Assembly (NCBI GenBank): GCA_904501715.1
Contig: CAJGCD010000032.1
Span: 1-19,257, forward strand
Direction of reading: 5' to 3'
DNA from: an uncultured Clostridia bacterium
GTDB taxonomy: Bacteria > Bacillota > Clostridia > Oscillospirales > CAG-272
DNA length: 19,257 nt
Positions within the stretch are counted from its first letter, which is position 1, and each line of letters opens with the position of its first letter. This document shows, piece by piece, positions 1-7,962 of the stretch. Under the pieces are notes generated by a model, which saw only the letters and a program-made list of their open reading frames with translations, searched no databases and was not told the origin of the DNA. A program made the position numbers and the translations under genes.

Positions 1-10
1 AATTTAATAT

Positions 11-93
11 GCGGGTATGGCGGAATTGGCAGACGCGTAAGATTTAGGATCTTATGTTAATTCGTGCAGGTTCGACCCCTGTTACCCGCACCA
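11..93 (+). tRNA. tRNA-Leu (anticodon TAG)
   Basis: A complete cloverleaf is visible. The acceptor arms gcgggta and tacccgc pair, the anticodon stem taaga/tctta encloses the loop tttagga, giving anticodon TAG, and the T arm contains gttcgac. The long variable arm fits a class II leucine tRNA. The CCA end is encoded in the DNA at 91-93. It is followed at once by a hairpin terminator that also serves the convergent trkH gene. Confidence 0.97.
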
Positions 94-130
94 AGCAAAA
101 AGGATATGCCTCTGCATATCCTTTTTGCTT
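93..130. terminator. Bidirectional terminator between tRNA-Leu and trkH
   Basis: A perfect 17-base-pair inverted repeat (93-109 with 114-130) has a 4-base loop. Both arms carry an A5/T5 run, so each strand reads as a GC-containing stem followed by U residues. It sits between the 3' end of the tRNA and the stop codon of trkH at 131, and is placed to end transcription from both sides. Confidence 0.9.
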
Positions 131-1672
131 TTATCTTCTCCTCCAGGTCTTAGGGCTGAAAAGTATAAGCACAGGCAATATTTCCAAACGTCCAAGCATC
201 ATTGTAAATGTGAGAATTATCTTTGAAAACGCTCCATACTCAACATAACTCGCATAAGGACCGACAGCTTCAAATGCGGGGCCAACATTTGAGATACAAG
301 CCAAGGTTGCCGAAAAATTAGAGAAAAATCCATGCCTTACCTCATAAGCGCCCCCATCCGAGACTATCGTTATCATTTGTCCGTTCACAGGATCAAAGGA
401 AAGCAGAAATACTACTGCTATCAATATAAATAAATATAAAGTTATAAAGGCAAACACATCGTTTATGGTCTTTTCTTCGAGGCTCTTTTCTTCCATTTTA
501 GCCTTAGGAACGTAACGGGGATTTATCAGCTTTCTGACGTTGATGTACCCGCCTTTTAAAGCTATAACTATCCTTGACACCTTCACTCCGCCAGCAGTAG
601 AGCCTGCCATTCCTCCAATAAACATAAGCACTGTCAATGTGGTAACAGCCAGTATTGGCCAAAGATTATAGTCGGTAGAAGAAAATCCTGCCGTAGTTAT
701 AAGGGACGCCACCTGAAACAGCGAATGTCGGAAGGATTCCTCCACGGTATAGACTTGTGAAAACGCTTCAAATCTCCACACAAGACTAACAAATATGAGA
801 GCCACTGCCGAAACAACAATAAGGAAATATGCCTTAAGCTCCTCGCTTTTAAATACTGCCTTGACCTTGCCTATAAGCAAGAGATAATACAGGCTGAAAT
901 TGCATCCAAACAATATAAGGAATATAGCCATTACATACTGGGAAAACGGATTAAACAGCTCCATACTGCCCGGAATAAAGCTAAAACCGCCAGCTCCTCC
1001 ACAGCCAAAGGCTGTAAGCAGACTAAAGAAAAACTGCTCACCTTCATATCCCGGTATAGGCTTGTCAAGCATAAGTATAGCTACCTCAAGCACCGTCATT
1101 CCAAGATATATAAGATACAGTATCCTTGTAGTGACCTTCATTTTGGACACTATCTTACCCACCTGAGGTCCGGGACTTTCCGCACGCAAAAGATGCATTG
1201 AGGAGCCCTCGTTGCTTTCGGGAATAAATATAAGCACGAACACAAGTATTCCCATTCCCCCTATCCACTGAGAAAAGCTTCTCCAGAAAAGGATAGAGTG
1301 TGATATCTTTGTAATATCCGTAATTATACTTGCGCCCGTTGTGCTAAAGCCCGACATCATCTCAAAGCAAGCGTCGATATAATTTGGAATATCTCCGCTC
1401 ATAACAAAGGGAATCGCGCCGAACAAGGTCATAATTATCCATACCATTGCCGTCAGCGCAAAGCCCTCCTTTTGATACAGTACCTCACGCTTAGGCTTTG
1501 GAAGCTGGAGCAATGCACCAATTAAGGTAAGTGCCGCTATGGGCACCAAAAAGGCTAGCTTATACTTGGCTTCTTCTTTATATACGATGCTTACCAGCAA
1601 CGGCGCAAGCATAAGTATACCTTCAAGAATCATTATCTTGCCAAGTATTTTTCCAAGTTTCTTATAGTTCAT
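131..1672 (-). CDS. trkH: TrkH/KtrB-family potassium uptake channel subunit
   Basis: This is the membrane pore of a Trk/Ktr-type K+ uptake system. The 513-residue protein is strongly hydrophobic with many membrane spans. It carries the four degenerate selectivity-filter loops of the family, seen as GFSTTGAS, GCGGAGGFSF, TTAGFSSTD and SNVGPAFEAVGP, each with the conserved glycine. Its length is close to the roughly 480-500 residues usual for TrkH. It starts 13 bases after the stop codon of trkA, so the two are very likely co-transcribed, and the TrkA protein would gate this pore at the inner face of the membrane. The upstream ribosome binding site is weak (AAGGCGG-like), so translation may be coupled to trkA. 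Transcription ends at the shared hairpin at 93-130. Confidence 0.95.
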   Translation of the reverse strand: MNYKKLGKILGKIMILEGILMLAPLLVSIVYKEEAKYKLAFLVPIAALTLIGALLQLPKPKREVLYQKEGFALTAMVWIIMTLFGAIPFVMSGDIPNYIDACFEMMSGFSTTGASIITDITKISHSILFWRSFSQWIGGMGILVFVLIFIPESNEGSSMHLLRAESPGPQVGKIVSKMKVTTRILYLIYLGMTVLEVAILMLDKPIPGYEGEQFFFSLLTAFGCGGAGGFSFIPGSMELFNPFSQYVMAIFLILFGCNFSLYYLLLIGKVKAVFKSEELKAYFLIVVSAVALIFVSLVWRFEAFSQVYTVEESFRHSLFQVASLITTAGFSSTDYNLWPILAVTTLTVLMFIGGMAGSTAGGVKVSRIVIALKGGYINVRKLINPRYVPKAKMEEKSLEEKTINDVFAFITLYLFILIAVVFLLSFDPVNGQMITIVSDGGAYEVRHGFFSNFSATLACISNVGPAFEAVGPYASYVEYGAFSKIILTFTMMLGRLEILPVLILFSPKTWRRR

Positions 1673-1685
1673 ACTTCACGCCGCC

Positions 1686-3041
1686 TTACTCAAAAATATC
1701 TGCCAGATCGTCAAAGTTCTTGTGCGTTGTAACAACAATGACGTTATCTCCAAGCTGTATTGAAGAATTTCCGTCGGGAATTATAACAGTCGAGCCTCGG
1801 ATAATGCACGCGATAAGGCAATTATCCTTTATCTTAAGCTGACGCAAGGGCGTGTCGTAAAATTTCTCCTGACGCTTGGCGAGAAACTCAAGCGCCTCGA
1901 CACGGTTACCTACCAAACGGTAAAGCGTAAGAATATTACTTCCAATTGTATTTTCAAGAGCTCTTATATAGCTGATAATGCGGTTGGCAACGATATCCTT
2001 AGGAGACACGTTGTTATTGATACCAAGCTCCGAGAGCATTCCATAAAGGTCGTCGCTCTTTATCTGGGTAATGGTCTTTCTCACCTTCATTTTATTGGCG
2101 AACATGGAAACAACCATGTTTTCCTCGTCAATATCGGTAAGCGCCACAAAAGCGTCCATCGCCTCAATGCCTTCCTCAATAAGCAGGTCGTGCTGTGCTC
2201 CGTTACCGTTGATGACCGTTACTCGCGGCAAGCTGTCCGCAAGCTCCTCAGCGGTAGCCCTGTCACCCTCAATAAGCTTTATGTTATATTTCTTTTTTGA
2301 CAGCTCATCCGCAAGATAGTAGCCTATTTTGCTTCCCCCCACTATCATTATATTTTTCAGGGGAGAGCTTACCATACGTATCTCCGAGAGAAAATCACGC
2401 AAGGATTTCGCATCCGAGGTAAAGTGTATTCTATCCCCTTCCCTTATCTCAAAGTTGCCCGCGGGAATAATGACCTCATTATCTCTTTGCACCGCGCATA
2501 TAAGCACTCTTGTGCGCAGCTTTTTTCCGATAGATATAAGCGTTTCCCCAACAAGAGCACAGTCCTTGTCGGCAACTATCTCCACCAACAGCACTCTGCC
2601 CTTAGCAAAGCGTTCAACCTTTGCTATCTCGGGAAGGTTGATAAGATTATATATTTCGGTAGCGGTATCCTGCTCGGGATTGACTATCATAGAAATACCG
2701 AGCTCGTCCTTCATCTCAAGTATCTGTTTGCGATATTCGGGATTTCTCACGCGTGCTATGGTATTCTTTGCACCAAGCTTCTTGGCTACAAGGCAGGCAA
2801 ATATGTTAAGCTCGTCGCTGTTGGTCAGCACGATAATAACGTCAGCATCTTTAACTCCCGCTTCTCTTTGAATATCAATGGAAGCACCGTTTCCCACGAC
2901 TCCCTGAACGTCGCATTTTTCTATAAGTCTTTCTATATTATCCTTATCTTCATCAATTATCGTTATGGTATGATCTTCCCCCGACAGACTCTTCAATATA
3001 GTCGTGCCTATGGTTCCAAGTCCAATGATTACTATTTTCAC
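1686..3041 (-). CDS. trkA: Trk system K+ regulatory subunit TrkA (two RCK domains)
   Basis: This is a cytoplasmic nucleotide-binding regulator that assembles on the TrkH pore. The 451 residues contain two tandem RCK units. The first opens with the Rossmann motif GLGTIG near residue 7, and the second repeats it as VGGSKIG around residue 231. Each is followed by an RCK-C region ending in strands such as GDRIHFTSD and GDNVIVVTT. Length matches the roughly 458 residues of E. coli TrkA, so this is the double-domain type rather than the half-size KtrA. The start is a GTG codon at 3041, supported by GGAGGTATT a few bases upstream. It is the first gene of the trkA-trkH pair. Confidence 0.95.
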   Translation of the reverse strand: MKIVIIGLGTIGTTILKSLSGEDHTITIIDEDKDNIERLIEKCDVQGVVGNGASIDIQREAGVKDADVIIVLTNSDELNIFACLVAKKLGAKNTIARVRNPEYRKQILEMKDELGISMIVNPEQDTATEIYNLINLPEIAKVERFAKGRVLLVEIVADKDCALVGETLISIGKKLRTRVLICAVQRDNEVIIPAGNFEIREGDRIHFTSDAKSLRDFLSEIRMVSSPLKNIMIVGGSKIGYYLADELSKKKYNIKLIEGDRATAEELADSLPRVTVINGNGAQHDLLIEEGIEAMDAFVALTDIDEENMVVSMFANKMKVRKTITQIKSDDLYGMLSELGINNNVSPKDIVANRIISYIRALENTIGSNILTLYRLVGNRVEALEFLAKRQEKFYDTPLRQLKIKDNCLIACIIRGSTVIIPDGNSSIQLGDNVIVVTTHKNFDDLADIFE

Positions 3042-3074
3042 AGTAATACCTCCAATTCGCCTATGCTAAATATG

Positions 3075-3102
3075 CTTATATCAAATATTTGCCGAGTGTA
3101 AA
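3075..3102 (-). promoter_or_regulatory. Probable sigma-A promoter of trkA-trkH
   Basis: On the minus strand TTTACA (3097-3102) and TATAAG (3075-3080) are separated by 16 bases, about 35 bases upstream of the trkA GTG codon. Both hexamers differ from consensus by one base. The assignment rests on sequence match and position only. Confidence 0.55.
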
Positions 3103-3110
3103 CGCTACGC

Positions 3111-4796
3111 TTATTCGCTCTCCTTTTGAGAACCCGTGGGGTTAACTATACTGTAGCCTACGTTTACAAGATGGTCGGCCACACGCTCAAGACCTACAAC
3201 GGTAGAGGAATAATATGGGCTGACATCCATAGAACAGTTTCCTTCCGCAAGGCGGGAAAAGTGACTTGCCGTAAGCTCTCGCTTCATCTCGTCGGTTTTA
3301 TTTTCCAGAGCCGTAAGTCGAGGAAGCTCTTCCCTGTGAAGATTCTCAAAAGCGTCCTTAGCTATCACAAACATCTCCATTACAGTTTCTCTCATTCTGG
3401 TTATATCAACCTTTGCCTTATCGGAGAATACTATATTCTTGCGGCTCATCTCCACGCCGATCTCGTGGAAGTTTTCAGCGTGGTCGCCAATACGCTCAAG
3501 GTCATTAAGCACGTGGAAATACGAGCCTATCACACGCTCGTCACTCTGCTCAACACCTGGCGAAAGCTTGATAATAAATTTGGTCAGCGCACTGTTGGTA
3601 AAGTCTATAATGCGCTCGTTTTCGCTTATCCTGTCACTGTGTTCAAGTGAACCGCTCTCCATTGCCACAAAGGAAAGCCTCGTATTCTCCTCAACAAGAC
3701 CGAGCATATAGTCCATCTCCCTTTTAACCTGCATCAAGGCAACGGGAGGCGTTGTCAAAAGTCGCTCATCAACGTATTTAAGCGTAAGGCTCTCTTCATC
3801 TTTCTTCTTATCCTTAATAACCAGGCAGGAGTATTTGACCAGATGCTTTACGAAGGGCAGCAGGGCAAGAGTCGTAGTCACGTTGAATATTACGTGGAAC
3901 ATAGACACACGCATCTGCAAGGACATCGGGTCCTCTCCGGGGAATATTGAAACCAAAAGGTTCACCGCGGGCTCCTTGAATATCCATATGATAGCTGTAA
4001 AAAGTACTGTGCCTATAACGTTAAAGGTAAAGTGTATCAGGGCAACACGCTTTGAGTTTGCGTTAGCTCCGATAGCTGCCAAAAGCGCGGTCACGCACGT
4101 ACCGATATTAGCTCCCAAAATTATAAACAGCGCAAGTTCAAGAGGCAAAACACCTGCGCCTACCATAGTGATAACTACACCGGTAGCCGCGGAGGAGCTT
4201 TGAATAAGGGCGGTAAATATTACGCCGATAAGAATAAGAAGCAGGGGAAAATCAACGACCTTGAATATATTTGTAAACATTGCTTCAACAAGGGGATTTC
4301 CAAAAGCCTGCTCGCTGCTCATAACGTTAAGTCCCACGAATATAAGACCTAATCCACTGCAAAGACTGCCCGCAAGCTTTAGCTTCTCCTTCTTTGCGAA
4401 GCCCATCATAACTCCCGCAAAGGCAAGAAGATACATAGCCATATTAAAAATATCGTTCTTTAGCGCAACCAGTACACCCGTAACGGTAGTACCGATATTC
4501 GCTCCCATAATAATGGGAGTGGCTTGAGTAAGAGTCATAACTCCCGCATTTACCAAACCGATTACCATTACGGAGGTAGCCGAGGAGCTTTGAATAATAG
4601 CGGTAACACCCGCGCCTATCCCAACGCCAGAAAAACGGTTGTTACTTATCTTACCGAGAAGCTTTTTCATTCCGCTTCCCGCGCTTTTTTCGAGAGCATC
4701 GCCCAAAAAATTCATACCAACGATAAACACGCCGACACCAGCGAGAAGCCATATTAAGCTTTGTACCAATTGCATTACGTCCTGTGATGATAACAT
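3111..4796 (-). CDS. Na+/phosphate cotransporter (NptA/PNaS family) with PhoU-like C-terminal domain
   Basis: This is predicted to import phosphate with sodium across the cytoplasmic membrane. The 561-residue protein has the two inverted Na_Pi_cotrans repeats typical of the family. Each carries a QSSSA motif (QSSSATSVMVIG and QSSSAATGVVITM) followed by a GANIGT motif (GANIGTTVTG and GANIGTCVTA). After the membrane part, the last 200 or so residues form a helical PhoU-like region (for example HVLNDLERIGDHAENF and GLERVADHLVNVG). That fusion is common in Firmicutes and is thought to be regulatory. A separate promoter (4867-4895) and an AGAAGGAG ribosome binding site precede it. It lies 69 bases upstream of trkA, so it may be a separate unit or read through into trkA. 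Confidence 0.93.
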   Translation of the reverse strand: MLSSQDVMQLVQSLIWLLAGVGVFIVGMNFLGDALEKSAGSGMKKLLGKISNNRFSGVGIGAGVTAIIQSSSATSVMVIGLVNAGVMTLTQATPIIMGANIGTTVTGVLVALKNDIFNMAMYLLAFAGVMMGFAKKEKLKLAGSLCSGLGLIFVGLNVMSSEQAFGNPLVEAMFTNIFKVVDFPLLLILIGVIFTALIQSSSAATGVVITMVGAGVLPLELALFIILGANIGTCVTALLAAIGANANSKRVALIHFTFNVIGTVLFTAIIWIFKEPAVNLLVSIFPGEDPMSLQMRVSMFHVIFNVTTTLALLPFVKHLVKYSCLVIKDKKKDEESLTLKYVDERLLTTPPVALMQVKREMDYMLGLVEENTRLSFVAMESGSLEHSDRISENERIIDFTNSALTKFIIKLSPGVEQSDERVIGSYFHVLNDLERIGDHAENFHEIGVEMSRKNIVFSDKAKVDITRMRETVMEMFVIAKDAFENLHREELPRLTALENKTDEMKRELTASHFSRLAEGNCSMDVSPYYSSTVVGLERVADHLVNVGYSIVNPTGSQKESE

Positions 4797-4866
4797 AAAT
4801 AAAATCTCCTTCTGAGAAAAAATATATTGACTGTAAAATTGTGCTACGCAACTCTACCCCAAATTA

Positions 4867-4895
4867 ATTATAACAAAAAATCCTCCTTTTTTCAA
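4867..4895 (-). promoter_or_regulatory. Sigma-A promoter of the Na+/phosphate cotransporter gene
   Basis: TTGAAA (4890-4895) and a perfect TATAAT (4867-4872) on the minus strand are separated by 17 bases. The implied transcript has a leader of roughly 65 bases before the start codon at 4796. Confidence 0.8.
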
Positions 4896-4926
4896 GGGTT
4901 TCAGGCAAATTTCCCTTCCTTAATAC

Positions 4927-4968
4927 ATAAAAATATAAGGCTGACTTTTGTCAGCCTTATATTTTTAT
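4927..4968 (-). terminator. Rho-independent terminator of the SAF/beta-helix operon
   Basis: A long inverted repeat has a GC core (aaggctgac/gtcagcctt) closed by a TTTT loop and extended by A/T-rich arms. A U-rich run follows on the minus strand. It lies 10 bases after the stop codon of the last SAF/beta-helix gene. Confidence 0.88.
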
Positions 4969-4977
4969 ATATATCGA

Positions 4978-6273
4978 TTATCTGAAAACAGCGGCAGTAC
5001 CCTTGAGATATGAAGTATAAGAGGTATCTGCCATATTGGAAACGCCGCCTATCATAGGCCAGAGTATCTGACCTGCTCCGCCCTCGGTGGTATCAGCGAG
5101 ATACGCGCCGCCGCAGTTAGCGAAATCAAAGTCAACTCTGCTGGTTCTGATAACCGAGTTGAACTTGCCCGTAGAAAGGAAGGCTACCTGCTTGGTTATA
5201 CTTGTGCTCTCCCACTTTACGTAGCAGCCTGAGTATGTGGACGTTCCCGTTCCTACACTGAAGCCCGTAGCAAAGTTCTCGCTCGTACACATATCGTAGT
5301 TGTTTCCCATTGAAGAGGTATCTACAAAAGCACAGAGCTGGTTAGCTTTGTTTTCGTAAGTAGCGTAAACGCTCTTGAAGAGGTTGTTGTTTCCGCTTAC
5401 GTTAACTGCCGCATCAGCATTGGAAACTCTTACGTTGGTGTAGGTGGAATACTCACCTGCAACCTTAAGAGCAACCGAGCCGCTGCCCGCGCCTATAACG
5501 TCACAGTTCTCAACGTCAACTATACCGCCCTTAACATCAATAGCGGTAACAACGTTCTTGAAATCAACGCCGCTTATGAGAAGGTTCTCGCCGTTCTCTA
5601 CCGATATTGCGGTTGCCTTGCCGTTACCGTCAAAGAGACCACCCGTCAGATAGAAGGTATTAACGAGCTCGCTGCCCTCGGGTATGGTTCCAGCGGAGAG
5701 ACAGAACATAGCCTCGGAGCTGCTCCAGGAATCCGCCGCCTTTATAACAGCGAAGTCGGACAGGCGGAGAGAAACTGCCTTAGCAGGGTCTGCGGGTACC
5801 TTTACGGGCTTGGAGAGCACGTATTCTCCATCGGGGAACTCAAAGGTCTTACCGGGGTTCTTGTCTATAAGCTGCTGAAGCGCGTCGGAAATATCGCCCT
5901 TCACGTCTATCTTCTCGGTAACTACGAAGTTGCTCTCGTAATCAATAGCGTTTTTCTTGGCAGGATCACTCTCGGAGAGCTTACCCATAAATACATACTC
6001 ACCCGCGTAAAATGCCTGAGTATTGTACTTGCCCTCTATCTTTCTTACGTCGCGTATAGCGTTAAGAGGAACTGCTGTTTCGGGAACCTTCACCGTCTCA
6101 AACATATCTGCGGTAAGCTGTTTGCCCGCTTCTATATTGCTCTTTACCTTTACTACGGTAATAGCACTGTCCTTGTCCTTCATATCTCCAACGTTACAGG
6201 AGGTCAACGCAAGAAGAGTTACGGCAATAACACAAATGCAAAGTATTCTCTTTAATACATTAGTCTTTTTCAT
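4978..6273 (-). CDS. Lipoprotein with SAF domain and right-handed beta-helix (third gene of operon)
   Basis: This is an exported lipoprotein of unknown function. Residues 1-26 form a lipoprotein signal peptide with the lipobox LTSC, so Cys26 would be lipidated. Residues about 37-100 match a SAF domain, as in FlgA/CpaB and antifreeze-like domains: an ITVVKV strand, IEAGKQLT, and AFYAGEYVFMGKL. From about residue 115 the protein resembles the pectate-lyase/beta-helix superfamily, with DISDALQQLIDKNPGKTFEF, the turn FPDGEY, GGLFDGNG and repeated short strands. No clear lyase catalytic set is visible. It is a paralogue of the genes at 6297-7757, 7963-9354 and 10016-11044. It follows the upstream gene by 23 bases, has a GAAGGAGAT ribosome binding site, and is followed by a strong terminator, so it is probably last in the operon. 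Confidence 0.82.
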   Translation of the reverse strand: MKKTNVLKRILCICVIAVTLLALTSCNVGDMKDKDSAITVVKVKSNIEAGKQLTADMFETVKVPETAVPLNAIRDVRKIEGKYNTQAFYAGEYVFMGKLSESDPAKKNAIDYESNFVVTEKIDVKGDISDALQQLIDKNPGKTFEFPDGEYVLSKPVKVPADPAKAVSLRLSDFAVIKAADSWSSSEAMFCLSAGTIPEGSELVNTFYLTGGLFDGNGKATAISVENGENLLISGVDFKNVVTAIDVKGGIVDVENCDVIGAGSGSVALKVAGEYSTYTNVRVSNADAAVNVSGNNNLFKSVYATYENKANQLCAFVDTSSMGNNYDMCTSENFATGFSVGTGTSTYSGCYVKWESTSITKQVAFLSTGKFNSVIRTSRVDFDFANCGGAYLADTTEGGAGQILWPMIGGVSNMADTSYTSYLKGTAAVFR

Positions 6274-6296
6274 AATACCTTATCTCCTTCCTGAAA

Positions 6297-7757
6297 TCAA
6301 CCCAACGAATCGGACTTAAGGAACTTAGACCACTCGGCTCTATGCTCGTCACCGACGTGATCTATGGGGAAAAGAACTACACCGTTTCCTTCATAGGAAG
6401 GTGTTCTTGCCGCGTTCTCTGCAGGGCCTTCAGCACGGTTTACTATACCGTTCTTCTCAACTCTGAGGTAGGTCAGGTCACAATCAGTCTTGTGTCCGTT
6501 TTTAAGGGATATTCTCGTATTTCTAACTATGGAGTTGAACTCGTTTACAGCGTAAAATCCGTAATGCTGACCTTCGGTTATAGCCTTGCCATTGCTATCC
6601 GTCCTACCCATTTTATCGCCGTTTCCTGCATACCAGTAGCCGTAGCATCCGTTGTATATGGACTTAGTGTTTTCACCCATATAGAAGGATATAGCATATT
6701 GGTCACTGTAGCAAACGTCGTAGAAGTTACCTTCACTTACGTCGTAGAAGCCTGTGCTCCATCTGTTGTCATCGCCGACAAAGAGAGGATGGAGGTTTCT
6801 GAGAACGTTGTTTCCTCCAGTAAGCTTAATGCCTATGGTCATATGGCAAAGTCTCATATTGGTAAGGGTATTTTCTTCGCTCTCTACCAATACACCGATG
6901 GCGGTATCCTCGTTGTTACCGATAACAACACAGCTGTCAATATCGGCTCTTGCACCTGCCTTGATAGTCATACCTATCTCCGCATCCTTAACGGAAACGT
7001 TGTTGATAAGCACGTTTCCACCGCATACTGCAATAGCTCCCGCCTTGCTGTCGCCGCTGGAATTAGCATCTACGTAACCGCCAATAAAATAGTACTTAGC
7101 GTCAAGCGACTTTGTCTCGTCCTTCGCGCCAAGCTCAACCACGGACATACCCTCCTTCCAGTTAGACTTGTCTCCGCCTGCGGAAATAACAGCATAGTTG
7201 GAGAGCCTGAGTGATACACACTTCTCGGGGTCAGCCGAGGTCTGTATCGGCTTGTGTACAAGATAATTTCCATCGGGGAAATATATAGTCTTATTGGGGT
7301 TTTCGTCAATAGCCTTCTGTATAGCCGTAGACATATCTCCCGTAACACCCTTAAGGTACTTGGTCACGATAACGTAATCCTCGTGATCAGATATTTCTGT
7401 ATCACCCTTAAGGAACTGAGTGTCTGGAGCTACCTTATCGGGGAAGAGATAATCGCCCGCGTAAACATCTGTCTTAAGGAACTTATTAACTACCTCCCTG
7501 ATAGTAGCATAAGCACCCTCGGGAACCAGAGATTTGTCTATGGAGACCTCTTCAAGGTTAGCTCTTTCTATCTTTGTTCCCATCTCCATGTATTTAATGG
7601 CTCTTACCACGGTCACCATATTAGTGCCGTCGGTAGCCTCGGGCTGCTCTCCCTCTGCTTCGGTGTCGCAGGAAGCAAGCATAAGCAGGCTTCCCATTAC
7701 CATACAAAGGCAGAGAACAGCGCTGAGTATACGCTTAAAGTTCTTGCTGAATTTCAT
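6297..7757 (-). CDS. Lipoprotein with SAF domain and right-handed beta-helix (second gene of operon)
   Basis: This is a second exported paralogue. The signal peptide ends in lipobox LASC (Cys30), followed by a short acidic linker. The SAF domain spans about residues 47-109, with VTVVRAI, EMGTKIERANLEEVSI and DVYAGDYLFPDKV. The beta-helix starts near residue 127 (YVIVTKYLKGVTGDMSTAI, then IYFPDGNY). At 486 residues it is the longest of the set, and the extra length lies in loops near the C-terminal coils. The family motif CYSDQYAISFYMG is present. The ribosome binding site is AAAGGA. No convincing promoter is visible in the 205 bases upstream, so it is likely transcribed from the promoter at 9400-9428. 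The function is unknown; binding or processing of a cell-surface polysaccharide is an inference from the fold only. Confidence 0.82.
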   Translation of the reverse strand: MKFSKNFKRILSAVLCLCMVMGSLLMLASCDTEAEGEQPEATDGTNMVTVVRAIKYMEMGTKIERANLEEVSIDKSLVPEGAYATIREVVNKFLKTDVYAGDYLFPDKVAPDTQFLKGDTEISDHEDYVIVTKYLKGVTGDMSTAIQKAIDENPNKTIYFPDGNYLVHKPIQTSADPEKCVSLRLSNYAVISAGGDKSNWKEGMSVVELGAKDETKSLDAKYYFIGGYVDANSSGDSKAGAIAVCGGNVLINNVSVKDAEIGMTIKAGARADIDSCVVIGNNEDTAIGVLVESEENTLTNMRLCHMTIGIKLTGGNNVLRNLHPLFVGDDNRWSTGFYDVSEGNFYDVCYSDQYAISFYMGENTKSIYNGCYGYWYAGNGDKMGRTDSNGKAITEGQHYGFYAVNEFNSIVRNTRISLKNGHKTDCDLTYLRVEKNGIVNRAEGPAENAARTPSYEGNGVVLFPIDHVGDEHRAEWSKFLKSDSLG

Positions 7758-7801
7758 ATTTGTTTTCCTTTCTCCATTTCACTTTTGTTACGAAAGCGGT
7801 A

Positions 7802-7938
7802 TCACTCCGCCGTGCAGTCCCATATCTTGGACGCCTGGTTCAGCTCGTATGCGGTCTCATAGTTTTCAACGTATCACTGGGAATACCAGCAGAAAGCAAA
7901 GGAGCGGACAGAGCTTGCGCATATTGTTTCCAAGCCAT
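7802..7938 (-). pseudogene. Possible remnant of an unrelated small coding sequence
   Basis: The 205-base gap between two SAF/beta-helix genes contains a minus-strand reading frame from an ATG at 7938 (MAWKQYAQALSAPLLSAG at its start). It stops at 7840. An overlapping frame reads YETAYELNQASKIWDCTAE to a stop at 7802. Adding one A in the AAAA run near 7860 would join the two into a single polypeptide of about 45 residues. I do not recognise the protein, it does not resemble its neighbours, and there is no good ribosome binding site. It could be a decayed gene fragment or chance. Confidence 0.25.
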
Positions 7939-7962
7939 ATCATCATATGTTTCTCAATGCTC

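Noticed and set aside
2329..2871. Long open frame on the plus strand opposite trkA
   Set aside because: It lies wholly inside trkA in another frame. It has no ribosome binding site and no recognisable protein features, while trkA has full family motifs.
6342..7214. 290-codon plus-strand open frame opposite the second SAF/beta-helix gene
   Set aside because: It is an antisense shadow of a well-supported gene. Its composition follows the complementary codons and no start signal is present.
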